DNA of 64,000 bases, taken from positions 1 to 64,000 of the forward strand of contig NZ_QLSX01000009.1 of assembly GCF_003268885.1 (NCBI RefSeq), in the 5' to 3' direction. Source of the stretch: Onishia taeanensis (GTDB lineage Bacteria; Pseudomonadota; Gammaproteobacteria; Pseudomonadales; Halomonadaceae). The position numbers and the translations under genes were made by a program. Under the pieces are notes generated by a model. The model was not told the origin of the DNA. It saw only the letters and a program-made list of their open reading frames with translations, and searched no databases. This document shows positions 7,533-15,866 of this stretch, piece after piece (position 1 is the first letter of the stretch; each line of letters opens with the position of its first letter).

Positions 7533-8201
7533 ATGAATATCTACGACGTACTACTTCGCGACTTCCCCTTCCTATTGAAGGGGTTGGGCGTAGCCATCGT
7601 GCTGTTGGCCGCCCTCTTGGCGATTGGTTTCCTGCTGGGCATGGCCATCTGCCTAGTAAAACTCTATGGCCCCAGGACACGTTTGGTGCAATGGCCGCTG
7701 GTCGTGTACGAGCGCGTCTTCCGAGGCGTTCCTGTCATTATCATGTTGTTCATCTTCTTCTACGGTCTCTCCGGCATCCTTGATATCTCGGCCTTTACTG
7801 CCGCGATATTGGCCATGGGCCTGCGTTCCGCGGCCTACCAGTCACAGATATTTCGCAGCGCCTTCCAGTCCGTGCCAGCCGGTCAGATGATGGCGGCCAG
7901 AGCCATGGGCATGTCCAAGGCCAAGACGATTCGCCATATCATCTTCCCCCAAGCAGCAAGGCATGCGATTGGGCCCTGGACCAACGAGTTCTCCTCGGAA
8001 ATCAAGGAGACCTCCCTGGCCTATGTCATCGGGGTGGTCGAGCTGACTCGCCAGGCGCATTACATCATCACCAGCACCCAGGGCAACGTGCTGACCGTAT
8101 TTGCCGTCGTGGCGCTTTTGTATTTCATCCTCAATCGAGCGGGCAACAGCCTGCTGTATGCCTTTGAACGCAAGCTGGCCGTGCCGGGCTTCGAAAAATA
8201 A
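7533..8201 (+). CDS. Amino-acid ABC transporter permease (HisM/HisQ family)
   Basis: 222 residues with five predicted membrane segments. The permease EAA loop that contacts the ATPase is visible at AARAMGMSKAKTIRHIIFPQA, near residues 125-145. It probably pairs with the second permease of this operon as a heterodimer. AAGGGA precedes ATG 7533. The stop codon lies in an 11-bp perfect tandem duplication (8197-8218), and the ATPase gene follows after 30 bp. Confidence 0.9.
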   Translation: MNIYDVLLRDFPFLLKGLGVAIVLLAALLAIGFLLGMAICLVKLYGPRTRLVQWPLVVYERVFRGVPVIIMLFIFFYGLSGILDISAFTAAILAMGLRSAAYQSQIFRSAFQSVPAGQMMAARAMGMSKAKTIRHIIFPQAARHAIGPWTNEFSSEIKETSLAYVIGVVELTRQAHYIITSTQGNVLTVFAVVALLYFILNRAGNSLLYAFERKLAVPGFEK

Positions 8202-8218
8202 CGCGAGAATAACGCGAG
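8197..8218 (+). repeat. 11-bp perfect tandem duplication at the stop codon
   Basis: AATAACGCGAG is present twice without a gap, the first copy containing the permease stop TAA. Unlike the 12-bp cases elsewhere, the 11-bp unit puts the second TAA out of frame. Confidence 0.9.
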
Positions 8219-8231
8219 AGGAACGCCAAGA

Positions 8232-8972
8232 ATGGCCGACGATCTGATTCTGGACGTGCAGGATGTGAAGAAAGCCTACGACGGCCTGGAGGTGCTCAAG
8301 GGCATCAGCTTCGGGCTACGCAAGGGCGAGACCAAGGTGTTGATCGGGCCCTCCGGCTCGGGGAAAAGCACCCTGCTACGTTGCATTAACCACCTCACGG
8401 TGCCGGATGCCGGGCGCATCTATCTCAACGGCCATGAAGTGCTGGATAACAACATCGACGCGATGCGGGCGCGAATGGGCTTCGTCTTCCAGGACTTCAA
8501 CCTCTTCTCGCATCTGTCCGTGCTCGACAACGTGCGCATCTGCCAGATCAAGGTCAACGGCACCGATAAGGAGACCGCTACCCAGCGCGCCAAGCGCGAG
8601 CTGGAACGGGTCGGCCTTGGTGACAAGGCCGACGCCTACCCGGCAGAGCTCTCCGGCGGCCAGCAGCAGCGCGTCTCCATCGCCCGCGCCCTGGCCATGG
8701 ACCCCGATGTGCTGCTGTTCGATGAACCGACCTCGGCGCTGGACCCCGAGCTGACCGGCGAGGTCGTGCGCGTGATGCAGCAGCTGGCCACCGAGGGCAT
8801 GACCATGGTGGTGGTGACCCACGAAATGAGCTTTGCCCGCCAGGCCGCCGACGAGATCATCTTCATGGAGAACGGCCATATCGTCGAGCAGGGGACACCG
8901 GACGCGATGTTCACTGACTCCGTACACGAGCGGACAAGGGCCTTCCTCAACGTTATCGCGGAGCACGGGTAA
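8232..8972 (+). CDS. Amino-acid ABC transporter ATP-binding protein (GlnQ/HisP family)
   Basis: 246 residues, the normal GlnQ length. Walker [10 protein letters not shown] at 39-47, Q-loop VFQDFNLF, signature LSGGQQQR, Walker [13 protein letters not shown] and the switch histidine in [10 protein letters not shown] are all intact. It powers the importer formed by the flanking permeases and the binding protein upstream. The stop lies 3 bp before the next permease start, so translation is likely coupled. Confidence 0.93.
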   Translation: MADDLILDVQDVKKAYDGLEVLKGISFGLRKGETKVLIGPSGSGKSTLLRCINHLTVPDAGRIYLNGHEVLDNNIDAMRARMGFVFQDFNLFSHLSVLDNVRICQIKVNGTDKETATQRAKRELERVGLGDKADAYPAELSGGQQQRVSIARALAMDPDVLLFDEPTSALDPELTGEVVRVMQQLATEGMTMVVVTHEMSFARQAADEIIFMENGHIVEQGTPDAMFTDSVHERTRAFLNVIAEHG

Positions 8973-8975
8973 GCC

Positions 8976-9644
8976 ATGCAGGAATTTATCTCCTTCGGTA
9001 TCAAGTGGCTGCCTGAGCTGCTCAAGGGCGTTCCGATCACCCTGTCGCTATGGATCGTCGCGATCACCCTGGGCTTCTTTCTCGGCCTGGCGCTGTGCTG
9101 GGCAAGGGTCTACGGCAACCGGCTCTTCTACTGGCTCAGCACCGTCTATGTGGAGCTTTTTCGCGGCACGCCGATGCTGGTTCAGATGTTCTTCATCTAT
9201 TTGGGGCTTCCCCAGGTAGGCATCGTCTTCGACGCCTTCACAGCGGCGGTGATCGCCATCACCCTCAACAGTGCCGCCTACCAGGCCGAGTACTTCCGTG
9301 GCTCGGTACTGTCGGTGCCAAAGGGTCAGATAGTGGCCGCCCGCGCCTGCGGCATGACCCAGTGGCAGGCGATTCGCCACATCATGCTTCCCCAGGCACT
9401 GCGACGGGTGATCCCGCAGTGGTCCAACGAGGCGATCATCGAGCTCAAGTTCACCTCCATCGCCTATACCATCGGCGTGGTGGAGATCACCGCCATCGCC
9501 TACGATGTCGGCTCACGGACCCTGGACTTCTTCCTGATCTTCCTCTGGGCGGGGCTGATCTATCTGGCACTGACCTCCACGGTGGCAAGCCTGCTGGGGT
9601 GGCTCGAGCGCCGAACCTATGTCCCCGGGGTGACCAGCATCTGA
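8976..9644 (+). CDS. Amino-acid ABC transporter permease, second subunit
   Basis: 222 residues, five membrane segments, with the EAA loop at AARACGMTQWQAIRHIMLPQA. Same length and architecture as the permease two genes upstream but clearly diverged, as expected for the HisQ/HisM pair. It starts 3 bp after the ATPase stop. The operon ends at a terminator about 100 bp downstream, shared with the convergent tRNA gene. Confidence 0.9.
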   Translation: MQEFISFGIKWLPELLKGVPITLSLWIVAITLGFFLGLALCWARVYGNRLFYWLSTVYVELFRGTPMLVQMFFIYLGLPQVGIVFDAFTAAVIAITLNSAAYQAEYFRGSVLSVPKGQIVAARACGMTQWQAIRHIMLPQALRRVIPQWSNEAIIELKFTSIAYTIGVVEITAIAYDVGSRTLDFFLIFLWAGLIYLALTSTVASLLGWLERRTYVPGVTSI

Positions 9645-9745
9645 GGAGGCGTCGCATGATGCGGTCGCAGGGTGCCACGGAAGAAGCAGGAACAGGAGGA
9701 GTTACAAACAAAAGCAGGTGACAAAGGAAAGGGGGCACAAAAAAA

Positions 9746-9773
9746 GGCCTGCGATTGCTCGCAGGCCCTTTTT
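9746..9773. terminator. Bidirectional rho-independent terminator
   Basis: GGCCTGCGA (9746-9754) and TCGCAGGCC (9759-9767) form a 9-bp stem with a TTGC loop; A-runs lie on the left and T-runs on the right. It ends the ABC operon (+) and tRNA-Arg (-). Confidence 0.85.
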
Positions 9774-9782
9774 CGATGTTCT

Positions 9783-9859
9783 TGGCGCGCCCAGAAGGAT
9801 TCGAACCTTCGACCCCTGCCTTCGGAGGGCAGTACTCTATCCAGCTGAGCTATGGGCGC
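9783..9859 (-). tRNA. tRNA-Arg (anticodon CCG)
   Basis: A 77-nt cloverleaf on the minus strand with encoded CCA (9783-9785). The acceptor stem GCGCCCA/TGGGCGC closes at 9853-9859 and 9787-9793. The D-arm contains AGCTCAGCTGGAT, the anticodon loop is CTCCGAA (anticodon CCG, reads CGG), and the T-arm contains GGTTCGAATCC. CGG is a rare codon in many gammaproteobacteria; this is normally the only gene for it. Confidence 0.95.
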
Positions 9860-10043
9860 GCGACTGCCTTATCAGCAGTGCCCGATCGGGCGGCCACAAT
9901 CCTACCCGCCCACTGCGCGGCTGTCCAGCCTGATGGAAGGGGCCACTCGCGCCACAGCGTTTCCCACTTCAGAGGTTGCCGTTATACTGATTTTCAGGCG
10001 CCGATGCGGGCGTTCGATGACAAGAACGTAAGAGGTGGTGAGA

Positions 10044-10493
10044 GTGAACGTCAGCAAACTGATCATGGGCGGCCTGACCGCCCTTAGTCTGGCCGCGACC
10101 AGCGCCGCGTCGGCCCAAAGCGACATGAGCCACGATGCCATCGCCGAGCGCCTCGAACCGGTCGGCAAGCTATGTATGGCCGGTGAGGACTGCGGCACGG
10201 CCGCCATGGCCTCCACAACTGCCAGCAGCGGCGGTGATAGCCAGGGCGCCGAGATCGACGGCGCCGCCATCTACGGTCAGGTCTGCACCGCCTGTCACGA
10301 TACCGGCGCTGCCGGTGCCCCCAAGAAGGGCGATGCCGGCGCCTGGGCGCCGCGCCTTGAGCAGGGCACCGAGACCCTCTACAGCCACGCCATCAACGGC
10401 TTCAATGCGATGCCGGCCAAGGGCGGCAACCCGAGCCTGTCCGATGATGAGGTCAAGGCCGCCGTCGATCATCTGGTGGACGCCAGCCAGTAG
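10044..10493 (+). CDS. Cytochrome c5-type monohaem protein
   Basis: About 149 residues. A signal peptide (cleavage near ASAQSD) leads to a spacer and then one class I cytochrome c domain, with the haem site CTACH in GQVCTACHDTGAAGAP and the axial Met in NAMPAKGG. The spacer also has two cysteines (LCMAGEDCG) upstream of the domain, as in cytochrome c5 proteins of this group. Periplasmic electron carrier. Of three in-frame GTG codons, 10044 is best placed behind GAGGTGG. A tandem repeat and a strong terminator follow the gene. Confidence 0.85.
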   Translation: MNVSKLIMGGLTALSLAATSAASAQSDMSHDAIAERLEPVGKLCMAGEDCGTAAMASTTASSGGDSQGAEIDGAAIYGQVCTACHDTGAAGAPKKGDAGAWAPRLEQGTETLYSHAINGFNAMPAKGGNPSLSDDEVKAAVDHLVDASQ

Positions 10494-10579
10494 GCAGTGC
10501 TGGCGCGGATGGGGCATGGTCCAGACTTGCAACGACTGCTCGCTACTTTTGCTCGCGGCAACTGTTCACAATAGCTGCT

Positions 10580-10634
10580 CGCAACAACGTCGCAACTACG
10601 TCGCAACAACGTCGCAACAACGTCGCAACAACGG
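10580..10634. repeat. Five tandem copies of an 11-bp repeat
   Basis: CGCAACAACGT repeated five times without gaps (10580-10590, 10591-10601, 10602-10612, 10613-10623, 10624-10634); copy 2 has one change (CTA for CAA) and copy 5 ends in GG. It lies between the cytochrome stop and its terminator, so it is probably transcribed as 3' untranslated RNA. Confidence 0.92.
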
Positions 10635-10654
10635 CACGCAGCATAAAAATAAAA

Positions 10655-10686
10655 GAGGGGGCGCCAATGGCGCCCCCTCCTTTTTT
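10655..10686 (+). terminator. Rho-independent terminator of the cytochrome c5 gene
   Basis: GAGGGGGCGCC (10655-10665), loop AAT, GGCGCCCCCTC (10669-10679), then T6 (10681-10686): a textbook terminator for the plus strand. Confidence 0.92.
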
Positions 10687-10770
10687 GCGTTGCCTCTGCG
10701 CGCGTGACGACGCTCGCCCTATCCGCGATCAGCCCGGTAAAGCGCCCTCCGCTCAATAAAACAAAGCCCC

Positions 10771-10800
10771 TCAGCCCAATAAGAACCTTCAGCCCAATAA
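10771..10800 (-). repeat. 12-bp direct repeat, 18-bp period, at the rep stop codon
   Basis: On the minus strand TTATTGGGCTGA occurs at 10800-10789 (the real end of rep, LLG-stop) and again at 10782-10771, six bases further on. The 18-bp period keeps frame, so the copy provides a second LLG-stop. Confidence 0.85.
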
Positions 10801-12864
10801 CGAGCGCAGGCCGGCGATGGCGTCCTTGCCCCGGGCCTGCTTCTTCTCGGGGTCTTCCTTGTCGGCGCGACCTTCCCAGTCGAGATCGTCCGGCGGCAGC
10901 TCGTCGAGAAAGCGACTCGGCGTGCAGTCGAGCAGCTCGCCATAGGCCTTGCGCTGGCGGGCCAGGGTCAGCGTCAGGGTCCGCCGGGCCCGGGTGATGC
11001 CGACATAGGCGAGTCGGCGCTCCTCCTCGACGGTACCGGCCTCGACGGCGTTGCGGTGCGGCAGCAGGTCTTCTTCCAGGCCCATCAGGTAGACGTGGGG
11101 AAACTCCAGGCCCTTGGAGGCATGCATGGTCAAGAGCTGCACCCGGTCGGAGTCGTCCTCCTCGGCCTGCTGCTCGAGGATGTCGCGCAGTACCAGCCTT
11201 GAGATGGCGGCCTCGACGCCGTCGGTCTCGGTCTCGAGGCTGTCGCTGTCCTCCGTGGCGCTATCCTCGGCGCTGCGCTCCATCGACTTCTCGAGCTGGT
11301 CGATCAGCGTCCAGACGTTGGCCATGCGCCGCTCGGCGACGGTGGGCGCGCTGGCGTTCTGGTGCAGCCAGGCCTCGTAGTCCATCTCGCGCAGCATGTC
11401 GCGAATCGCGGCGATGGCATCGCCCCCGTCCATGCGCCGGCGCACGCCGTCGATAAAGTGGGTGAAGCGGCCCAGGCGGTCGACCGCGCGCGCCGGCAGC
11501 ACCTGCTCGAGGCCGATTTCATGGCAGGCGGCGAACAGCGAGATGCCGCGCCCGGTGGCCTGGTCGTTGGCATAGTTGGCGAGCTTCTCAAGCGTCCCGG
11601 GGCCGATCTCCCGGCGCGGCACGTTGACGATACGCAGGAAGGCATTGTCGTCGGCCGGGTTGATCAGCAGCCGCAGGTAGGCCATGGCGTCCTTGATCTC
11701 GTTGCGCGAGAAGAAGGAGGTGCCGCCGGAGAGCTTGTAGGGAATCTGGTAGTGCTGCAGCTTGAGCTCCAGCAGGCGGGCCTGGAAGTTGCCGCGATAG
11801 AGCACCGCGAAGTCGCGCCACTCGGCGCGCTCCTTGATGCGCCGGGTCAGGATCTCGCTGGCCACCCGATCCGCCTCGGCTTCCTCGTGGCGATTGACCA
11901 CCACCCGGATCGCATCCCCCGGGCCGAGCTCCGACCAAAGCGCCTTCTCGTAGACGTGGGGGTTGTTGGCGATCAGGGTGTTGGCGGCGCGCAGAATAGT
12001 GCCGGTCGAGCGATAGTTCTGCTCGAGCTTGATGACATTGAGGCGTGGGAAATCTTCGCCGAGCGTCACCAGGTTCTCTGGCCGCGCGCCGCGCCAGGCG
12101 TAGATCGACTGGTCGTCGTCACCCACCACGGTAAAGGTGGCGCGCTCGGCCATCAGCAGCTTGACCAGCAGATACTGGGACACGTTGGTGTCCTGATATT
12201 CGTCGACCAGCATGTAGTGGATCTTGCGCCGCCAGCGCGCCAGCACTTCCGGGTCGTCGCGCAGCAATACCACCGGCAGCAGGATCAGGTCATCGAAGTC
12301 CACCGCGTTGTAGGCCTTGAGGTGACGGTTGTAGGCCTCGTAGACCCGAGCGGCGAACTGCTCGTCGTCATCGGCGGCATGCGAGAGGGCATCGCCCGGC
12401 AGCACCAGGTCGTTCTTCCAGGTCGAGATCTGGCCCTGCACCCGGTTGATCTGATCGGCATCGATCTGGGCGTCCTTCTGCATCAGGTCGCGCAGCAGCG
12501 CCTTGGCATCTTCCGGGTCGAACAACGAGAAGCCCGGCTTGTAGCCGAGCGTCTTGAGCTCGCCGCGGATGATGTTGAGCCCCAGGGTGTGGAAGGTCGA
12601 GACGGTCAGGCCGTGGCCCTCGCGGCCCTTGAGCAGCTGCCCGACACGCTCCTTCATCTCGCGAGCGGCCTTGTTGGTGAAGGTCACCGCGGCGATCTTG
12701 CGCGCGCTCATACCGCATTCCTGGACCAGATAGGCGATCTTGGTGGTGATCACGCTGGTCTTGCCAGAACCGGCGCCGGCCAGCACCAGGCAGGGGCCGT
12801 CGATGAAGCGCACCGCTTCCTGCTGACGCGGGTTCAACTTGGTGAGGCGTTGCTGGATCGACAT
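10789..12864 (-). CDS. rep: ATP-dependent DNA helicase Rep
   Basis: 691 residues, a superfamily 1A 3'-5' helicase that helps replication forks pass protein roadblocks and restart. The N-terminus (LNPRQQEAVRFIDGPCLVLAGAGSGKT) and FSLFDPEDAKALL region match Rep more closely than UvrD. Motif I is LAGAGSGKT at about 28-36, motif Ia TFTNKAAREMKER, motif II VDEYQDTN, motif III DDQSIYAWRGA, and motif VI VGITRAR. The start is 3 bp downstream of the trmL stop, suggesting a trmL-rep transcript. A second, UvrD-type helicase is encoded at 48945-51140. Confidence 0.95.
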   Translation of the reverse strand: MSIQQRLTKLNPRQQEAVRFIDGPCLVLAGAGSGKTSVITTKIAYLVQECGMSARKIAAVTFTNKAAREMKERVGQLLKGREGHGLTVSTFHTLGLNIIRGELKTLGYKPGFSLFDPEDAKALLRDLMQKDAQIDADQINRVQGQISTWKNDLVLPGDALSHAADDDEQFAARVYEAYNRHLKAYNAVDFDDLILLPVVLLRDDPEVLARWRRKIHYMLVDEYQDTNVSQYLLVKLLMAERATFTVVGDDDQSIYAWRGARPENLVTLGEDFPRLNVIKLEQNYRSTGTILRAANTLIANNPHVYEKALWSELGPGDAIRVVVNRHEEAEADRVASEILTRRIKERAEWRDFAVLYRGNFQARLLELKLQHYQIPYKLSGGTSFFSRNEIKDAMAYLRLLINPADDNAFLRIVNVPRREIGPGTLEKLANYANDQATGRGISLFAACHEIGLEQVLPARAVDRLGRFTHFIDGVRRRMDGGDAIAAIRDMLREMDYEAWLHQNASAPTVAERRMANVWTLIDQLEKSMERSAEDSATEDSDSLETETDGVEAAISRLVLRDILEQQAEEDDSDRVQLLTMHASKGLEFPHVYLMGLEEDLLPHRNAVEAGTVEEERRLAYVGITRARRTLTLTLARQRKAYGELLDCTPSRFLDELPPDDLDWEGRADKEDPEKKQARGKDAIAGLRSLLG

Positions 12865-12867
12865 GGT

Positions 12868-13449
12868 TTACTCCTGATCGGCACGCGGCGCGGCGGAGGG
12901 ATCGGTGGGCTGGCTTTCGCCCATCGGGCTGCTCTCCGGATCGCCGGTTCCAGGAAGGCCGGCCCCCGGAAGCCCGGCCCCCGGAAGGCCGGCCCCAACA
13001 AAGCCCAGCTGTCGCCAGGCCTCGAAGACCAGCACGGCACCGGCGTTGGACAGGTTGAGGCTGCGGCTCTCGGGCAGCATGGGAATGCGCAGGCGCTGCT
13101 CGGCGGGCAAGGCATCGAGCAACGCCTGAGGCAAGCCGCGGGTCTCGGGGCCAAACACCAGAGCGTCACCTTCCCGGTAGGCGGGCTCGTGATAGCCGGT
13201 GCGTCCACGGGTCGAGACGGCGAACACCCGGGCCGGGCGACAGGCCTCGAGATAGGCCTGCCAATTCGCATGCACCCGAACACGCGCCCATTCATGGTAG
13301 TCGAGCCCGGCGCGGCGCAGGCGCTTGTCGTCGAGCACGAAGCCCAGCGGCTCGATCAGATGTAGCCGGAAGCCGGTGTTGGCGCACAGTCGGATCAGGT
13401 TGCCGGTATTGGGCGGAATCTCGGGTTCAAAGAGCACCACGTCGAGCAT
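12868..13449 (-). CDS. trmL: tRNA (cytidine/uridine-34 2'-O)-methyltransferase TrmL, with Gly/Pro-rich tail
   Basis: A SPOUT-family methyltransferase acting on the wobble base of tRNA-Leu. The core (about residues 1-152) shows the family blocks [17 protein letters not shown] at 8-24, [10 protein letters not shown] and [15 protein letters not shown], the knotted SAM site. Beyond the core a tail of about 40 residues holds three GAGLP units, from a 15-bp DNA repeat (12954-12998), then a Ser/Pro-rich end. E. coli TrmL (157 residues) has no such tail. It starts the rep operon. Confidence 0.92.
   Translation of the reverse strand: MLDVVLFEPEIPPNTGNLIRLCANTGFRLHLIEPLGFVLDDKRLRRAGLDYHEWARVRVHANWQAYLEACRPARVFAVSTRGRTGYHEPAYREGDALVFGPETRGLPQALLDALPAEQRLRIPMLPESRSLNLSNAGAVLVFEAWRQLGFVGAGLPGAGLPGAGLPGTGDPESSPMGESQPTDPSAAPRADQE
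12954..12998 (-). repeat. Three 15-bp tandem coding repeats in trmL
   Basis: GAAGGCCGGCCCCCG-type units at 12954-12968, 12969-12983 and 12984-12998, one or two changes apart. They encode the GAGLP repeats of the TrmL tail. Confidence 0.88.
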
Positions 13450-13483
13450 GCGAACATCCTGATCGAATAAGGGCCATAACGCA

Positions 13484-13507
13484 GTCGGGCCCCATGCGGG
13501 GCCCGAC
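13484..13507 (-). terminator. 10-bp perfect hairpin downstream of yfaZ
   Basis: GTCGGGCCCC (13484-13493), loop ATGC, GGGGCCCGAC (13498-13507). No T-run, so termination is only likely. Confidence 0.45.
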
Positions 13508-13530
13508 GACGCAGACGGTACGAGACCGCC

Positions 13531-14085
13531 TTAGAAGTTCAACCGCACGCCGATGTTGGCGCCGCTGTCCAGGGTGCGGGCACCACCGGTGCCGTCGAAG
13601 TCGCCGCGCAGGCGACGATAGCCGACATAGCCGTCGACGTTCGGGGCGAAGGCATAGCGCGCCCGCACGCCATACTCGGCGTTATCCTCGAGATCGCCGG
13701 CGGTGACCACATCCGGGGTATAGAAGGCGTAGCCGCCCACTGACATGGCCGGCAGGCTCGGGACGTAGGCGTAGCCGTAGCCACCCAGCCCCAGGCCACC
13801 ACCGTCACCGACGTCGGTGTCGAGCTGCGTCCAGCGGGCGCCGATACCCATGTCGTAGCGGCTGTTGCGATCCACGCCCAAGACCTGGACATGGCCTTCG
13901 GTGGTGTCGCCATGGTCATCGCTGTCCAGCACGCCGCCACCCAGGGCGATGCCCGGAGCAATTTCAGCAGCCCCCTCGAACTGCACGGCCTCATTGCTTA
14001 AGTTCAGATCCAGGCTGCCTGCCTGGCAGGTCAGGGTGGCTGCCAGCAGAGCGGTACCGCTGATGAGCAGAGGAGTCAGTTTCAT
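13531..14085 (-). CDS. YfaZ-family outer membrane protein
   Basis: 184 residues, with a signal peptide (MKLTPLLISGTALLAATLTC) and alternating hydrophobic strands of a small beta-barrel, ending in phenylalanine (GVRLNF) as outer-membrane proteins do. The SLDLNLSNEAVQF beginning and the YGVRARYAFAPNVDGYVGYRRLRGD block match YfaZ. Function is not established. A glycine-rich stretch (GDGGGLGLGGYGYAY) lies in the middle. It is monocistronic by spacing. Confidence 0.8.
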   Translation of the reverse strand: MKLTPLLISGTALLAATLTCQAGSLDLNLSNEAVQFEGAAEIAPGIALGGGVLDSDDHGDTTEGHVQVLGVDRNSRYDMGIGARWTQLDTDVGDGGGLGLGGYGYAYVPSLPAMSVGGYAFYTPDVVTAGDLEDNAEYGVRARYAFAPNVDGYVGYRRLRGDFDGTGGARTLDSGANIGVRLNF

Positions 14086-14153
14086 CGGAAAATCCCTAGG
14101 TCTAGATCGTGTGTCCAGATTGTGTATCCAGCGCGTGTTTCAAGGTCAAAACG

Positions 14154-14864
14154 TCACTCAGCGACGGCACCGGCTGCGCTTACGCCGTAGCGGGCGCGGT
14201 AGTCGCGAATGGCCTGGGCATGGCCCTGCATGGCCTCGGAGGCGTACTCTTCCAGGTAGGCCAGCACCATGTCCAGCGTCACGATACTGACGACCGGCAT
14301 ATCATAGCGAGCCTCGACTTCCTGGATGGCGCTGCGCCGTTCAGTGCCCTGCTCGACGCTGCCGCACTCCTGGCGATCCAGGGCGATCACCACGCCGGCC
14401 GCCTGGGCGCCAGCGTCGTCGATCAGGGTCATTACTTCGCGGATCGCGGTGCCGGCGGTGATCACGTCATCGATGATCAGCACCCGGCCCTCGAGGGCGG
14501 CGCCGACGATGTTGCCGCCCTCGCCATGGGCCTTGGCTTCCTTGCGGTTGAAGGAGAACGGCAGGTCGCGCTGATGGTGGTCGGCGAGCGCCACGGCGGT
14601 GCTGGCCGCCAGCGGAATGCCCTTGTAGGCGGGGCCGAACAGCACATCTATCTCAAGGCCGCTGTCGGCGATGGCCTGGGCGTAGAAGCGACCGAGCCGG
14701 GCCAGCGCCGAGCCGCTCTTGAAGAGGCCAGCATTGAAGAAGTAGGGGCTGACACGGCCGGACTTGAGGGTGAACTCACCGAACTTGAGCACGCCCTGTT
14801 CGATGGCGAATTCAATGAACTCGCGCTGATAGTCCTGCATGCTTACCGTCCCGCTCGCTGCCAT
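14154..14864 (-). CDS. pyrE: Orotate phosphoribosyltransferase
   Basis: 236 residues; joins orotate to PRPP to give OMP in pyrimidine synthesis. [21 protein letters not shown], the [10 protein letters not shown] loop and the PRPP motif [13 protein letters not shown] are intact. The family normally begins at MQDYQREF, but the strong AGGAG lies ahead of an ATG eight codons earlier (14862-14864, MAASGTVS), so the slightly longer form is chosen. It is divergent from the crc-like gene, the arrangement also found in Pseudomonas. Confidence 0.93.
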   Translation of the reverse strand: MAASGTVSMQDYQREFIEFAIEQGVLKFGEFTLKSGRVSPYFFNAGLFKSGSALARLGRFYAQAIADSGLEIDVLFGPAYKGIPLAASTAVALADHHQRDLPFSFNRKEAKAHGEGGNIVGAALEGRVLIIDDVITAGTAIREVMTLIDDAGAQAAGVVIALDRQECGSVEQGTERRSAIQEVEARYDMPVVSIVTLDMVLAYLEEYASEAMQGHAQAIRDYRARYGVSAAGAVAE

Positions 14865-14958
14865 CTTCGGATCTCCTGACTGCCCTGGCCGCACGGCCAT
14901 TTACCCAAACGTCGAAACGTCGGGTATCATACACGCGCGACGGAAAAGGGACCACGTA

Positions 14959-15726
14959 ATGAAAATCGCCAGCATCAACGTCAACGGTATCCGCGAAGCG
15001 GTCGAGCGAGGCTTTCTCGACTGGCTGGCCGGTCAGGATGCCGATGTCGTCTGCGTCCAGAATCTCAAGGCAAAGAGCTTCGAACTGGACGACAGCATTC
15101 TTTACCCGGAAGGCTATGAAGGCTATTTCCTCGACGCCGAGGAAGACGGCTTTTCCGGCGTGGGGCTTTATTGCCGCAAGATTCCCAAGGCCATCATGTA
15201 CGGGCTGGGCTTCCCCCAGTGCGACAATGAGGGCCGCTTCCTGCAGGCCGACTACGATCGTTTCAGCATCGCCAGCTTCCTGATGCCGGACGGCAGTGAT
15301 CCGACCGCCAAGCAGGACTTCATGAGCCAGTACCAGGATTACCTTGGCAAAATGGCGCGCAAGCGTCGCGAGTACATCATCTGCGGTACCTGGCACGTGG
15401 CTCACAAGACCATCGATCTGGCCAACTGGGCCGACAACCAGACCACGCCGGGCTTCAAGCCCGAGGAACGGGCCTGGATGGATCAGGTGTTCGGGCCGAT
15501 CGGCTTTATCGACACCTTCCGCGAGGTCAACCGCGACGCAGGCGAGTACACCTGGTGGCCGGCCCTCGACCAACACCAGCCGCGCTCCCGGCAGGAAGGC
15601 TGGCGCCTCGACTATCAGTTGGTCGGCCCCAACCTCCGCCGCAATGTGGTCGACGCCTGGATTGACCGTGACGCGACCTTCTCGGAGTTTGCGCCACTGA
15701 TCGTCGAGTACGACCTGGAGATCTGA
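14959..15726 (+). CDS. crc: Crc-like catabolite repression protein (degenerate exonuclease III fold)
   Basis: 255 residues of the endonuclease/exonuclease/phosphatase fold. Compared with exonuclease III the catalytic positions are replaced: QE becomes Q-N35, the GDFNIAH block reads CGTWHVAH (T144, H146), and the C-terminal SDHAP reads SEFAP (E243, F244). Pseudomonas Crc has lost the same residues (its block reads CGSLYVAH) and also lies beside pyrE. Crc acts with Hfq to repress translation of catabolic mRNAs. So it is probably an RNA-regulation cofactor, not a nuclease; automatic annotation would call it xthA. Whether it does carbon catabolite repression here is inference. Confidence 0.78.
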   Translation: MKIASINVNGIREAVERGFLDWLAGQDADVVCVQNLKAKSFELDDSILYPEGYEGYFLDAEEDGFSGVGLYCRKIPKAIMYGLGFPQCDNEGRFLQADYDRFSIASFLMPDGSDPTAKQDFMSQYQDYLGKMARKRREYIICGTWHVAHKTIDLANWADNQTTPGFKPEERAWMDQVFGPIGFIDTFREVNRDAGEYTWWPALDQHQPRSRQEGWRLDYQLVGPNLRRNVVDAWIDRDATFSEFAPLIVEYDLEI

Positions 15727-15736
15727 GCGCCTCGAT

Positions 15737-15758
15737 CCCTTAGTACGCCCTTAGTATG
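15737..15758 (+). repeat. 11-bp tandem duplication just after the crc-like gene
   Basis: CCCTTAGTACG (15737-15747) followed by CCCTTAGTATG (15748-15758), 10 bases after the stop codon. One mismatch. Confidence 0.8.
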
Positions 15759-15801
15759 CCCGTCGCTCGCGCCTGTCGCGCCAGGCGCTCATGCCCCCGC
15801 A

Positions 15802-15836
15802 ACGCAAGACGCCGGCCCTGAGCCGGCGTCTTGCGT
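15802..15836. terminator. 15-bp perfect stem between convergent crc-like and rph genes
   Basis: ACGCAAGACGCCGGC (15802-15816), loop CCTGA, exact complement (15822-15836). Very stable; no long T-run on either strand. Confidence 0.65.
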
Positions 15837-15866
15837 GTTGGGGCCATCATGCCCTGATCGACACCG

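Noticed and set aside
10580-10634. CRISPR array
   Set aside because: The 11-bp units are directly adjacent without spacers and there are no cas genes.
11362-13365. Long open frame of 667 codons on the plus strand
   Set aside because: It lies antisense to rep and trmL, whose protein families are certain; the long frame is a by-product of high GC.
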